A DNA stretch of 64,000 nt from Gordonia heveisoli (lineage in GTDB: Bacteria; Actinomycetota; Actinomycetes; Mycobacteriales; Mycobacteriaceae): NCBI RefSeq assembly GCF_030315745.1, contig NZ_JASXSH010000002.1, positions 62,001 to 126,000 on the forward strand. Reading direction: 5' to 3'. Below are positions 37,531 to 45,339 of the stretch, piece after piece (the stretch's first letter is position 1; each line of letters starts with the position of its first letter). Under the pieces are notes generated by a model, which was not told the DNA's origin, ran no database searches, and saw only the letters and a program-made list of their open reading frames with translations. The position numbers and the translations under genes are program-made.

Positions 37531-38688
37531 TCAGCCCCGTCGCGGCGAGACCACGGTCAGCCTGGAGCTCTGGAACTCGGTCGCGAAGGCCGCGCCGGTC
37601 TTCGGGTCTACCGCGATCGTATGCGGCCGAGCCCGTGTCTTGAGTGTCGCGATGACCTTGTTCGAGGCCAGGTCGACCACCGAGATCGTCCGCTTGAAAA
37701 GGTTCGCGGTGTAGGCCAGGCGTCGCTTCTCGTCGATCGCGACATTCACCGGCGTCGACTTGGTCTGGATTCGGCCGACCACGTTCAGCGAGTCCGGGTC
37801 GATCACCGCAATCTCACCGGTCACAAAGCTGGCCAGGTAGATTCGCCCGGTGGTCGGGTCGACGCTCGGCCGCGAGTTCGGTGCAGTGGCAATCTTCTTG
37901 ACGACCCGGTTGGTCCGGGTGTCGACAACGGTCAGGAAGTTGATCTTCTTGGCCTCGTAGTCGGCGTTGCCGACATAAGCGCGGTGCCGCTCGGAATCGA
38001 CGGCGACCATGGTCGGCTTGTAGACGCCGTTGATGGTGGTGATCTCCCGGCGCGTGGCGGTGTCCACCACAACGATCTGATTGCTGTCCCAGCTGCCGAT
38101 GTAGGCGCGGCCGAGGTCGGTGTCGACCGCGACCCCCATCGCATGTTTGAGCGGATCGCGTCCGACGGCGAGGTCGGAGCGCTTCGCAGCCCGGGCCGAC
38201 ATGTCCACCACGGCGGCCTGTTCGCCACGCGCAGTGGTGGTGATGACCAGTCCGCGCTTGGTATCGAGCGCAACCCCGTTGGGCGTGTGTGGCACCGGGA
38301 TGGTGAGCGGCCCGTACTTCATCGGAGCCAGCGGCAGCCCCGTGTAGTCGATCGCACGGAGCACCCGGCGGGAGTCGACATCGAGGACCGACACCTTCGG
38401 CATCAGCACATGCGGGTATGGCAGGACGTAGTCGATCACGTCGTAGCGCTGGAAGTAGTCGTCGCCGTCGGCGACGAAGATCTTGCGCCGAACCGGGTCG
38501 ATCGCCAGTTCTGCACCCTCGTTCACACCCGCCGCGATCGACGAGAGACCAAAGCGCCAGTCAGTGCCGGCGGCCGGTTCGGCCGACGCAGGAGCGCCCA
38601 CGACGGTGGCCATGGGCAGCGAGAGTCCGATGATGACGCCGACGGCAGCCGCCGCGCGTCGGAGAGGTGTGGTTGCAGTCAGGCGCAT
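37531..38688 (-). CDS. Secreted YncE-like beta-propeller protein
   Basis: The 385-residue protein has a Sec signal peptide with AxA cleavage after about residue 36. A YVTN/YncE-type seven-bladed propeller follows, with repeated units such as VAVDSERHRAYVGNAD, SVDPTTGRIYLASF, VAIDEKRRLAYTANLF and IAVDPKTGAAFATEF. No catalytic site is recognisable; such proteins often bind ligands or partners at the cell surface. A candidate IdeR box lies 24 bases upstream of the start, so iron-starvation induction is plausible. Nothing in the sequence shows heme or siderophore binding. Confidence 0.8.
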   Translation of the reverse strand: MRLTATTPLRRAAAAVGVIIGLSLPMATVVGAPASAEPAAGTDWRFGLSSIAAGVNEGAELAIDPVRRKIFVADGDDYFQRYDVIDYVLPYPHVLMPKVSVLDVDSRRVLRAIDYTGLPLAPMKYGPLTIPVPHTPNGVALDTKRGLVITTTARGEQAAVVDMSARAAKRSDLAVGRDPLKHAMGVAVDTDLGRAYIGSWDSNQIVVVDTATRREITTINGVYKPTMVAVDSERHRAYVGNADYEAKKINFLTVVDTRTNRVVKKIATAPNSRPSVDPTTGRIYLASFVTGEIAVIDPDSLNVVGRIQTKSTPVNVAIDEKRRLAYTANLFKRTISVVDLASNKVIATLKTRARPHTIAVDPKTGAAFATEFQSSRLTVVSPRRG

Positions 38689-38711
38689 TGGCCGAGACTA
38701 GCAAGACGCAC

Positions 38712-38730
38712 TTAGTAAAGCCTAACCAAC
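38712..38730 (-). promoter_or_regulatory. Candidate IdeR/DtxR iron box upstream of the propeller gene
   Basis: On the plus strand TTAGTAAAGCCTAACCAAC matches the degenerate consensus TWAGGTWAGSCTWACCTWA at 15 of 19 positions. It ends 24 bases upstream of the start codon of the secreted propeller gene, overlapping the expected promoter. Together with the box at 12623 it is the second such site in the window, both before secreted proteins. Confidence 0.6.
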
Positions 38731-38760
38731 CTCAATAAACGGACATTTCCGCCAAAACGC

Positions 38761-39609
38761 TCAGGCCAGGCGGGTGATCTCCACGACCACATCGAGATCG
38801 GTGGCACCGCCGCCGGTGTAGATCCCCTTCAACGGGGACACGTCGGCATAGTCTCGGCCGATCCCCACCGAAACATGCTGTTCGGTGATCGGGGTGTCAT
38901 TGGTCGGGTCATATCCCCACCAGCCGCCGGTCCACGCCTCGATCCAGGCGTGACTCTGCCCCTCCACCGTCTTGTCGATGGCCGCGTCCGGCTTCGGATG
39001 CAGATATCCCGACACATAGCGGGACGGAATCCCCAGACTCCGCAACATCAACAGGGTCAGATGCGCATAGTCCTGGCAGACCCCCTTGCGCTCATTCCAG
39101 GCATCGACCGCGGTCGTATGCACCCCGGTGGTTCCGGGCACGTACTCCATCTCGGCGTGCACATGTTTGCAGACGACCTCCACCGCCTCCTCTGGCGTGA
39201 GCCCCTTCACCAGACGCTTGGCCGCGGCGCCGAGCGCACGATTCTTCGGCACATACCTGGTGAAGAACAGCATCTCGTCATAGCGATCGGCGATGGCCTC
39301 GCTGCGGACGTCATCCCAGCCCACCTGTTGGTCGGGGCCCGGCCGTTCGCCGGCCTCGGTCTCCACCACCGAACTGCCCGACACCTCGAGTTCCTCATGG
39401 GGCGCATGGAGATCGAAGGCGGTGACGGCGGTGCCCCAGTAATCGGTGTACCGGTAAGCCCTGGTTGCCGGCACCGTCTCCACCCGGTTGACGATGACGT
39501 TCTGCCGCGCGTCGCTACGCGGAGTCAGCCGCGCCTCGTTGTAGGACGAGGTGACCGCACTCTTGTACGCGAATCCGGTGGAATGGACGACGCGCAAACG
39601 CCAGCTCAC
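38761..39609 (-). CDS. Transglutaminase-like cysteine protease/transferase (Rv2409c-like)
   Basis: This 282-residue protein has an N-terminal beta-sandwich (Bact_transglu_N, about 1-95). A transglutaminase core follows, with Cys in GVCQDYAH, His in SHAWIEAW and Asp in DPTND: a complete triad. No signal peptide, so cytoplasmic. It is the last gene of a three-gene unit with alpha-E and ATP-grasp proteins, each overlapping by GTGA or ATGA. It is predicted to cut or transfer amide bonds made by the ATP-grasp partner (inference from comparative genomics of the family). Confidence 0.87.
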   Translation of the reverse strand: MSWRLRVVHSTGFAYKSAVTSSYNEARLTPRSDARQNVIVNRVETVPATRAYRYTDYWGTAVTAFDLHAPHEELEVSGSSVVETEAGERPGPDQQVGWDDVRSEAIADRYDEMLFFTRYVPKNRALGAAAKRLVKGLTPEEAVEVVCKHVHAEMEYVPGTTGVHTTAVDAWNERKGVCQDYAHLTLLMLRSLGIPSRYVSGYLHPKPDAAIDKTVEGQSHAWIEAWTGGWWGYDPTNDTPITEQHVSVGIGRDYADVSPLKGIYTGGGATDLDVVVEITRLA

Positions 39610-40583
39610 AGCTCACTCTCCTCAAGAACATTTCCGTCACTGACCCGGGCGTCGGCCCAGGACACATACGGCGACACACTGAAGTACTGGGCGGTCACCG
39701 CCTCGTTGACCGCCCGGCAACTGTCCTGGAGATCGACCAGCCGGTCGGGCAGATCGTCGAGTAGCTTGCCGGGTTCGAGGAACTCCAGCGAACTCCGCGC
39801 GCGCCCCAGTAGCAATTGCGCACGTGCTTGTGCGCCAACGCGACTCGACCCTTTCTCCAGCAGCGACAGGTTCTGTTCGGCCACGCTGAGCGCTGCGAAT
39901 ACCGACCGCGGAAAAAGGCGGTCGAGCAGCATGAACTCCACGATGTTCTCCGCGTCGAGTGCCCCCCGGTAGGTGCGCAAGTAGGTGTCGTGAGCACCCG
40001 CGGACACCAGCACGTTGACCCACGCGGGCGAACTGGCCCGATCACCGGCGCGGGCCAGCAGCATGCGGATCGTCATGTCGACACGTTCGACCGACCGCCC
40101 CAGCAGCAGGTACCGGTAACCGTCGTCGTGGCTGAGGGTGGCGTCGGCGAGGCCGGCGAACATCGCCGCCCGGTTCTTCACGTAGGAGAGAAACTCATGC
40201 GGCCCCAATCGCCGTGACCGTCGCTCGGCGGTCTCCAGCCCGTTGAATGTCGCATTGAGGCATTCCCATAGCTCACTGGAGATGACCTCCCTTGCGCCAC
40301 GGGCATTCTCCCGCGCCGACCGCACCAGGTCGACGATCGAGCCGACCGCCTCCTTGTCGAAGGCGACACGATCGGTCAACGACCACACATCGAGCGGCTC
40401 GTCGGTGTCGGGCGCCGGCAGGCCGAGGACCTGCACCACCAACCGGGCCTGACGATCGACGTCGACGGTGGTGTCCTCCAGCAGATCCTGAATGGCCACG
40501 TCGAGAATCCGGGCGATGTCGTCGGCGCGCTCCACGTAGCGACCGATCCAGTACAGCGATTCGGCGTTGCGTGCCAGCATCAT
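39606..40583 (-). CDS. Alpha-E domain protein (DUF403, Rv2410c-like)
   Basis: This 325-residue all-helical protein opens MLARNAESLYWIGRYVERADD, the hallmark of alpha-E domains (core SLYWIGRYVERAD). Further conserved blocks are SARENARGAREVIS and ERVDMTIRML. It has no membrane segment or known catalytic residue set. It is always coupled with the ATP-grasp and transglutaminase genes and is thought to be a structural or catalytic partner in the same pathway. The pathway's product is unknown. Confidence 0.87.
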   Translation of the reverse strand: MMLARNAESLYWIGRYVERADDIARILDVAIQDLLEDTTVDVDRQARLVVQVLGLPAPDTDEPLDVWSLTDRVAFDKEAVGSIVDLVRSARENARGAREVISSELWECLNATFNGLETAERRSRRLGPHEFLSYVKNRAAMFAGLADATLSHDDGYRYLLLGRSVERVDMTIRMLLARAGDRASSPAWVNVLVSAGAHDTYLRTYRGALDAENIVEFMLLDRLFPRSVFAALSVAEQNLSLLEKGSSRVGAQARAQLLLGRARSSLEFLEPGKLLDDLPDRLVDLQDSCRAVNEAVTAQYFSVSPYVSWADARVSDGNVLEESEL

Positions 40584-42364
40584 TGCGAGCCACCCCCCTG
40601 CTGTTGTTGCTGCTGCTGGGTCTGCGTGTGCACCTGGTCGGGTGCGCTCTCGGCCGGCCGGGCCGCAGCGACGCCGCTGGCCGAGACCACCTTCGCGCCG
40701 GACAGTTCGCGCTCACCCTCGGAGGTTCGTGACGCGAGCACCCAGGTGTCCTTGGATCCGCCGCCCTGACTGGAGTTGACCACCAGGGATCCCTCGGGCA
40801 GCGCCACCCGGGTCAGTCCGCCGGGCAGCACGAACACCGACTCGCCGTCATTGACCGCGAACGGCCGCAGATCGACGTGCCGAGGACGAAGCTCGTCGCC
40901 GATCTTGGTGGGCACCGTCGACAGTTGTACCACCGGCTGGGCGATCCATCCGCGCGGATCGTTGCGCACCTTGCGTGCGAGAGTGTCGAGTTCGGCCTTG
41001 GTGGCGTCGGGGCCGAAGACGATGCCGTATCCACCCGAACCCTCGACCGGTTTGACGACAAGTTCGTCGATCCGGTCGAGCACTTCCTCACGTTCCTGGT
41101 CCAACCAGCACCGCAGGGTGTCGACGTTCTGCAGGCTGGGCTTCTCGCCGAGGTAGTACTCGATGATCTCGGGCACATAGGTGTAGATCAGCTTGTCGTC
41201 GCCGATGCCGTTGCCGACGGCGCTGGAGATCACGACGTTGCCGGCGCGGGCCGCGTTGAGCAGACCCGCGACGCCCAGCATCGAATCCGGACGGAACTGC
41301 ATCGGATCGAGGAAGTCGTCGTCGATGCGCCGATAGATGACGTCGACGCGCTGCTCACCTTCGGTGGTCCGCATGTACACCACGTTGTCGCGACAGAACA
41401 GGTCGCGCCCCTCGACGAGTTCGACACCCATCTGGCGGGCAAGCAGTGAATGTTCGAAATATGCGGAGTTGGCCACGCCCGGGGTGAGCACCACGACGGT
41501 CGGATCGGCCTCGTTGAACGCCGCCGACTTGCGCAGAGCGCGCAGCAGATGACTCGGGTAGTCCGCGACGGCCCGCACCCGATGCGACGAGAACAGGTCG
41601 GGGAATACGCGCGCCATCGCCCGCCGGTTCTCCAGCACATAGGACACACCAGACGGCGACCGCAGGTTGTCCTCCAGCACCCGGAAGTCGCCGTTCTCGT
41701 CCCTGATCAGGTCGATACCGGCGACATGGATGCGAACCCCGTTGGGCGGCTTGATATTTGCCGCCTGCCGGTGGAAATGCTCACAGGAGTGGACCAGCCG
41801 CTTCGGCAGGACACCATCGCGCAGGATCTCCTGCTCGCCGTAGATGTCATCGAGGAAGAGTTCCAGGGCCTGCACGCGCTGCGTGATACCCGCCTCGAGT
41901 TTGTTCCACTCCGACGCCGAAATCACCCGTGGCACAGCATCCAACGGGAATGGGCGCTCCTTACCCGACAGCGAGAAGGTGATGCCCTGATCCAGGTAGG
42001 CGCGGCCGAGCGCCTCCATCCGGTTCTCCAGATCGGCCCGGTCCTGGTCGCCCAGCGCCTTGCGGATACCGCGATAGGGAGCGCGCACCTCGCCAGACGC
42101 GTCGAACATCTCGTCGTAGGCGGCGCCGTACGGCCCCTTGGTGTAACCGGCGAAAATCCCTGTCGGAGCGGACTTTACCGGCGAGGTAGCAGACCTCGAA
42201 CGAGTCGGGCGGCCACCATTTTCCGACGCCGTGGGCTTCGCGGACTTCGCCTTGGCCGGGACTTTGCTCGCCGCCTTCGGGGCAGCAGTCGCGGTTGCCG
42301 GTTTGGCCGTCGAGGACTTGCGCACCGCCTTTTTGGGGGCCGCACTGGTGGAAGCGGGACTCAT
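40580..42364 (-). CDS. Circularly permuted ATP-grasp protein (Rv2411c-like)
   Basis: The 594-residue protein has a low-complexity Ala/Lys head (about 1-65, with PAKAKSAKPT). A CP_ATPgrasp domain follows (about 95-480), with DLIRDENGDFRVLEDNLRSPSG and VVKPVEGSGGYGIVFGPDA as nucleotide-binding blocks (cores VLEDNLRSPSG and KPVEGSGGYG). It ends in a poly-Gln run of seven followed by GGGSQ. The domain is predicted to ligate a carboxylate to an amine with ATP. First gene of the unit. ATG 42364 is chosen; the frame extends to 42517 without similarity. Confidence 0.87.
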   Translation of the reverse strand: MSPASTSAAPKKAVRKSSTAKPATATAAPKAASKVPAKAKSAKPTASENGGRPTRSRSATSPVKSAPTGIFAGYTKGPYGAAYDEMFDASGEVRAPYRGIRKALGDQDRADLENRMEALGRAYLDQGITFSLSGKERPFPLDAVPRVISASEWNKLEAGITQRVQALELFLDDIYGEQEILRDGVLPKRLVHSCEHFHRQAANIKPPNGVRIHVAGIDLIRDENGDFRVLEDNLRSPSGVSYVLENRRAMARVFPDLFSSHRVRAVADYPSHLLRALRKSAAFNEADPTVVVLTPGVANSAYFEHSLLARQMGVELVEGRDLFCRDNVVYMRTTEGEQRVDVIYRRIDDDFLDPMQFRPDSMLGVAGLLNAARAGNVVISSAVGNGIGDDKLIYTYVPEIIEYYLGEKPSLQNVDTLRCWLDQEREEVLDRIDELVVKPVEGSGGYGIVFGPDATKAELDTLARKVRNDPRGWIAQPVVQLSTVPTKIGDELRPRHVDLRPFAVNDGESVFVLPGGLTRVALPEGSLVVNSSQGGGSKDTWVLASRTSEGERELSGAKVVSASGVAAARPAESAPDQVHTQTQQQQQQQGGGSQ

Positions 42365-42444
42365 AACCGACCATGTTGCTACAAAATGTTCGATTCGGCA
42401 GGTCGTCCCCCGACGCCGCCGAACGTCGACGACGACCGGGCAGG

Positions 42445-43605
42445 TCAGAGCGCTCGTCGCGCACCGATCAGACGACGCCGGAGTCGGCGCACCACATTCA
42501 TCCCCCGCGTCTGCCACCCTGGACCGACCCTGGGCATCGGGGCGGCCAGTACCATCGCCGCCATCGTGTCGAGAGCAACATCCAAGACCTCTTCGGTGGT
42601 GGGTCCCGCCGACACCGATCCTGCAGGCGACACCGTCAGGTCATCGAGGCTGCCGGCCACGGAATAGCCTGCCGATCGCACCGACGCCACCATCCGATCG
42701 GCCTGACCCGACACCCACTCGGACTGGGCCGGTGTGACCCCCTGCGCCCGTCCGCCGGGCGCCTCGAACAGGATCTCGCCGATCAGTTGCCCCTTGATGA
42801 CGCGTTCATACCGCTGCCATTCGATGTCGTCGGGCTGCAACCGGGTGTTGAGCCCACGCAGAAACTCGGTCTGCGCCGCCGAGAGCGAACTGTTCAGACT
42901 GGGCACCGGGATGGTCAGCGCCTGCGGGTCGACACCCATGACGCTCAAGAAGCGATCCCACAGCGAGTCCCCGTCATCACCCGCACCCCGGATCGGGACG
43001 GTGACCAGATGGACGTGCTCCGGCCCGACGGCCCGCGCCCAGCGGTCGAGGATGCCGACATAATTCTGGAACTCCCAGAAGGGCTCCTCGTCGCCACGCT
43101 CGGCCATCGGCGCATCGGCCGCACCAGCGCGCGCGTCGGCGATCGCGTCGGGCGTGTGCGCCCGCACCGACGTCACGAAGTCCGCAAAGCTCGCACGCCG
43201 CTGATTCTTGACGTTCTCCTGCCACACCGACGGTAGCTGTCGGCCCAGGTCACGCACCGTCGCGATCACATGCACCTCGTCGGCGAAGGACAGGTCGTCC
43301 ATCAACACGGCGATCTGTTCGGAGGTCGCAGTGCTGTAGAGCTCGTGCGACAACAGCGACGTCTGTGGCCACGCCTTGATCTGGCCGAGGAGTTTGGGCC
43401 ACGTTCCGGCGAAGGCCGGGTCGACCCAGTCCAGATAGCGCCCCGGTTGGAGATGGACGGCCGCGTGGAAATGGTCCGAGATCACGTTACCGGGATAGAG
43501 CAGCCCCGAGGACCCCAGCGCCAGATCACGGTTGCGCCAGAGCCGATCCTGCAGATGGGTGGTCCCGGTTTTGGGCAGGCCGATGTGCACGAAGACGACA
43601 GACAT
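42445..43605 (-). CDS. Sulfotransferase-family protein
   Basis: This 386-residue protein starts VVFVHIGLPKTGTTHLQ, where PKTGTT (about residues 11-16) is the 5'-phosphosulfate-binding loop of PAPS-dependent sulfotransferases. A 3'-phosphate-binding block is less clear (possibly VIATVRDLGRQLPS). The C-terminal 80 residues are less conserved and end in an Arg-rich helix. Similar proteins in Mycobacteriales sulfate trehalose, glycolipids or unknown acceptors. The gene ends 80 bases before the ATP-grasp gene on the same strand. No PAPS-forming kinase lies in the window. Confidence 0.78.
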   Translation of the reverse strand: MSVVFVHIGLPKTGTTHLQDRLWRNRDLALGSSGLLYPGNVISDHFHAAVHLQPGRYLDWVDPAFAGTWPKLLGQIKAWPQTSLLSHELYSTATSEQIAVLMDDLSFADEVHVIATVRDLGRQLPSVWQENVKNQRRASFADFVTSVRAHTPDAIADARAGAADAPMAERGDEEPFWEFQNYVGILDRWARAVGPEHVHLVTVPIRGAGDDGDSLWDRFLSVMGVDPQALTIPVPSLNSSLSAAQTEFLRGLNTRLQPDDIEWQRYERVIKGQLIGEILFEAPGGRAQGVTPAQSEWVSGQADRMVASVRSAGYSVAGSLDDLTVSPAGSVSAGPTTEEVLDVALDTMAAMVLAAPMPRVGPGWQTRGMNVVRRLRRRLIGARRAL

Positions 43606-43672
43606 GGTGTCATCGAGCGTAAGACATCGGCGCACGCTGATTCTTATTCCTCGCTCGCGAACGCCCGGGATT

Positions 43673-43701
43673 TTGGGCCACCGGCGCCCGACTGGTAATG
43701 T
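43673..43701 (+). promoter_or_regulatory. Promoter of rpsT
   Basis: TTGGGC (43673-43678) and TAATGT (43696-43701) are separated by 17 bases. The predicted transcript has a leader of about 118 bases before the GTG of rpsT. That is long enough to hold an autoregulatory structure, though none is obvious. Confidence 0.55.
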
Positions 43702-43825
43702 TGTCCGCTGTTGCAGTTACGACGTGGCACCGCCATGACGCCGACTGCCAGGCGCGAGCCGGACCCATCGGTCCGCCGCCCACCCAGACAAACCGAACTA
43801 TCCGCATTTACCAGAGGAAACACGC

Positions 43826-44086
43826 GTGGCAAACATCAAGTCCCAGGTCAAGCGCATTCGCACCAACGAGGCTGCTCGCCTGCGCAACCAGTCGGTCAAG
43901 TCGGCTCTGCGCACCGCGATCCGCAACTTCCGCGAGGCCGTCGAGTCCGGCGACAAGGACAAGGCCGCCGAACTGGGCAAGTTCGCCAGCCGCAAGCTCG
44001 ACAAGGCTGCCAGCAAGGGCGTCATCCACGCCAATCAGGCTGCCAACAAGAAGTCGGCCATCGCGCTGACCGTCAACAAGCTCTGA
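43826..44086 (+). CDS. rpsT: 30S ribosomal protein S20
   Basis: S20 is a primary 16S rRNA-binding protein of the small subunit body. The 86-residue, Lys/Arg/Ala-rich protein opens [20 protein letters not shown], the family signature (core [12 protein letters not shown]). It starts with GTG, preceded by AGAGGA seven bases upstream. It stands alone, divergent from the sulfotransferase gene and convergent with holA, from which a strong hairpin separates it. Confidence 0.97.
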   Translation: MANIKSQVKRIRTNEAARLRNQSVKSALRTAIRNFREAVESGDKDKAAELGKFASRKLDKAASKGVIHANQAANKKSAIALTVNKL

Positions 44087-44142
44087 GCTGACAGTCCGCC
44101 ACGGCTACGGCCGTGACCTGCTCCTCGTTCTTTCATAGCTTT

Positions 44143-44191
44143 ACGCGATTCACCCCGACGATATCCACGCGGTCGTCGGGGTGAATCGCGT
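44143..44191. terminator. Perfect 19-bp convergent hairpin between rpsT and holA
   Basis: ACGCGATTCACCCCGACGA (44143-44161) is exactly complementary to TCGTCGGGGTGAATCGCGT (44173-44191), with an 11-base loop. No U-run follows in either direction. A smaller stem (CACGGC/GCCGTG, near 44100) precedes it on the rpsT side. It probably ends both transcripts. Confidence 0.75.
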
Positions 44192-44259
44192 TGTCGTCCT
44201 CGGGTCTCTGGCTACCGCCAGCGTGGCCCATCAGCGTCGCGACGGTCAGTCGGCATAGA

Positions 44260-45234
44260 TCAGCGCCGACGCGCGCCCGGCCGCAGATCGGCGACCGCCC
44301 CAACCGCGTATTCGAGGGCATAGTCGGCGTCGGCCGCCTGCCCCTTCACATCACCGTTGAGCTTTGCGACGACCCCGACGGCCTTGGCCACCGATTCCGA
44401 ATCCCAGGCACGTGCCTGGGACTGCACGGTTTTGACCCGGAAGGGCGCCATCCCCAGCTTCGACGCCAACGCGAAGTGATCCCCCTGCCCCATCGGCCGC
44501 ACGCGGGCGATCGCATGGACGGCCTCGGCGAGTGCGTCGGCCAGGAGAACCCGCGGCACCCCATGGTGCAGGGCCCACGCGAGACTCTCCATCGCTCCCG
44601 CACGGTCACCGTTGACGGCGAACTCGGCCACCTCCCAGCCGGTCACCTCCGACCGGCCCTGGTAGTACAGGGCCACCGTGTCGCGATCTACCTTTCCGCC
44701 GGTGTCGGCGACCAGTTGGGTGCACGCCGCAGCGAGCTCCCGCAATTCCGACCCGACGCTCTCCACCAGCAACTCGACAACCTCGGCGTTCACTTTCACC
44801 TTGAGCCTGCGGAACTCGTTGCGCACGAAATCCATCCGCTCCCGCGGATACCGCGGTGCAGCCGTGTCATGTTCGGTCGCGCCGGCCTTCTGGAGAGCGG
44901 GCACCATCGACTTGGCCCGTCCGCCGCCGGTGTGCACGACCATCAGGGTGATGCCCTCGGGCAGCGCCGCAGCTGTGGAGGCGATCAGTGCCGCCGGCTC
45001 CTTCCCCGCTTCCGCCGCCGATTCGACGACGACGATCCGCTCCTCGGCGAACAGCGAGGGACTGAGCAATTCGGCTAGCTCATGCTCGCTGACGTCGCCT
45101 GCCCGAACCCGCGTCACCGGAACCGGAGTACCCGCCGCCGCCGACTGCTCGGCTGCGGTCGCGGAGATGACGCGGCCGGTCAGGAAATCGTCGTCGCCGA
45201 GGAGAAGATGCAGGCGTTCGGTCACGCCGTTCAT
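44260..45234 (-). CDS. holA: DNA polymerase III delta subunit HolA
   Basis: HolA opens the beta clamp and is part of the clamp loader. The 324-residue protein starts, after a short head, with LHLLLGDDDFLTGRVI. The loader family's blocks ERIVVVESAAEAGKE, LMVVHTGGGRAKSMVPAL and the helical C-terminal domain (MESLAWALHHGVPRVLLA) follow. Start ATG 45234 is chosen; GTG nine bases later is possible, and the frame to 45273 adds 13 residues. Neither has a clear ribosome-binding site. Confidence 0.9.
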   Translation of the reverse strand: MNGVTERLHLLLGDDDFLTGRVISATAAEQSAAAGTPVPVTRVRAGDVSEHELAELLSPSLFAEERIVVVESAAEAGKEPAALIASTAAALPEGITLMVVHTGGGRAKSMVPALQKAGATEHDTAAPRYPRERMDFVRNEFRRLKVKVNAEVVELLVESVGSELRELAAACTQLVADTGGKVDRDTVALYYQGRSEVTGWEVAEFAVNGDRAGAMESLAWALHHGVPRVLLADALAEAVHAIARVRPMGQGDHFALASKLGMAPFRVKTVQSQARAWDSESVAKAVGVVAKLNGDVKGQAADADYALEYAVGAVADLRPGARRR

Positions 45235-45339
45235 CGTGCCAGAACAGGCCGACAGCGCCGCGATCGCCGTCACCGGACCGGTTCACCGCAATGCCCGACC
45301 GTGATCTCGGCTGCACCGCCAAACGTTCGTCGCCACCGA

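Noticed and set aside
37207..38715. 502-codon plus-strand frame across the propeller gene
   Set aside because: It crosses a strong terminator and is antisense to a gene with signal peptide and repeats.
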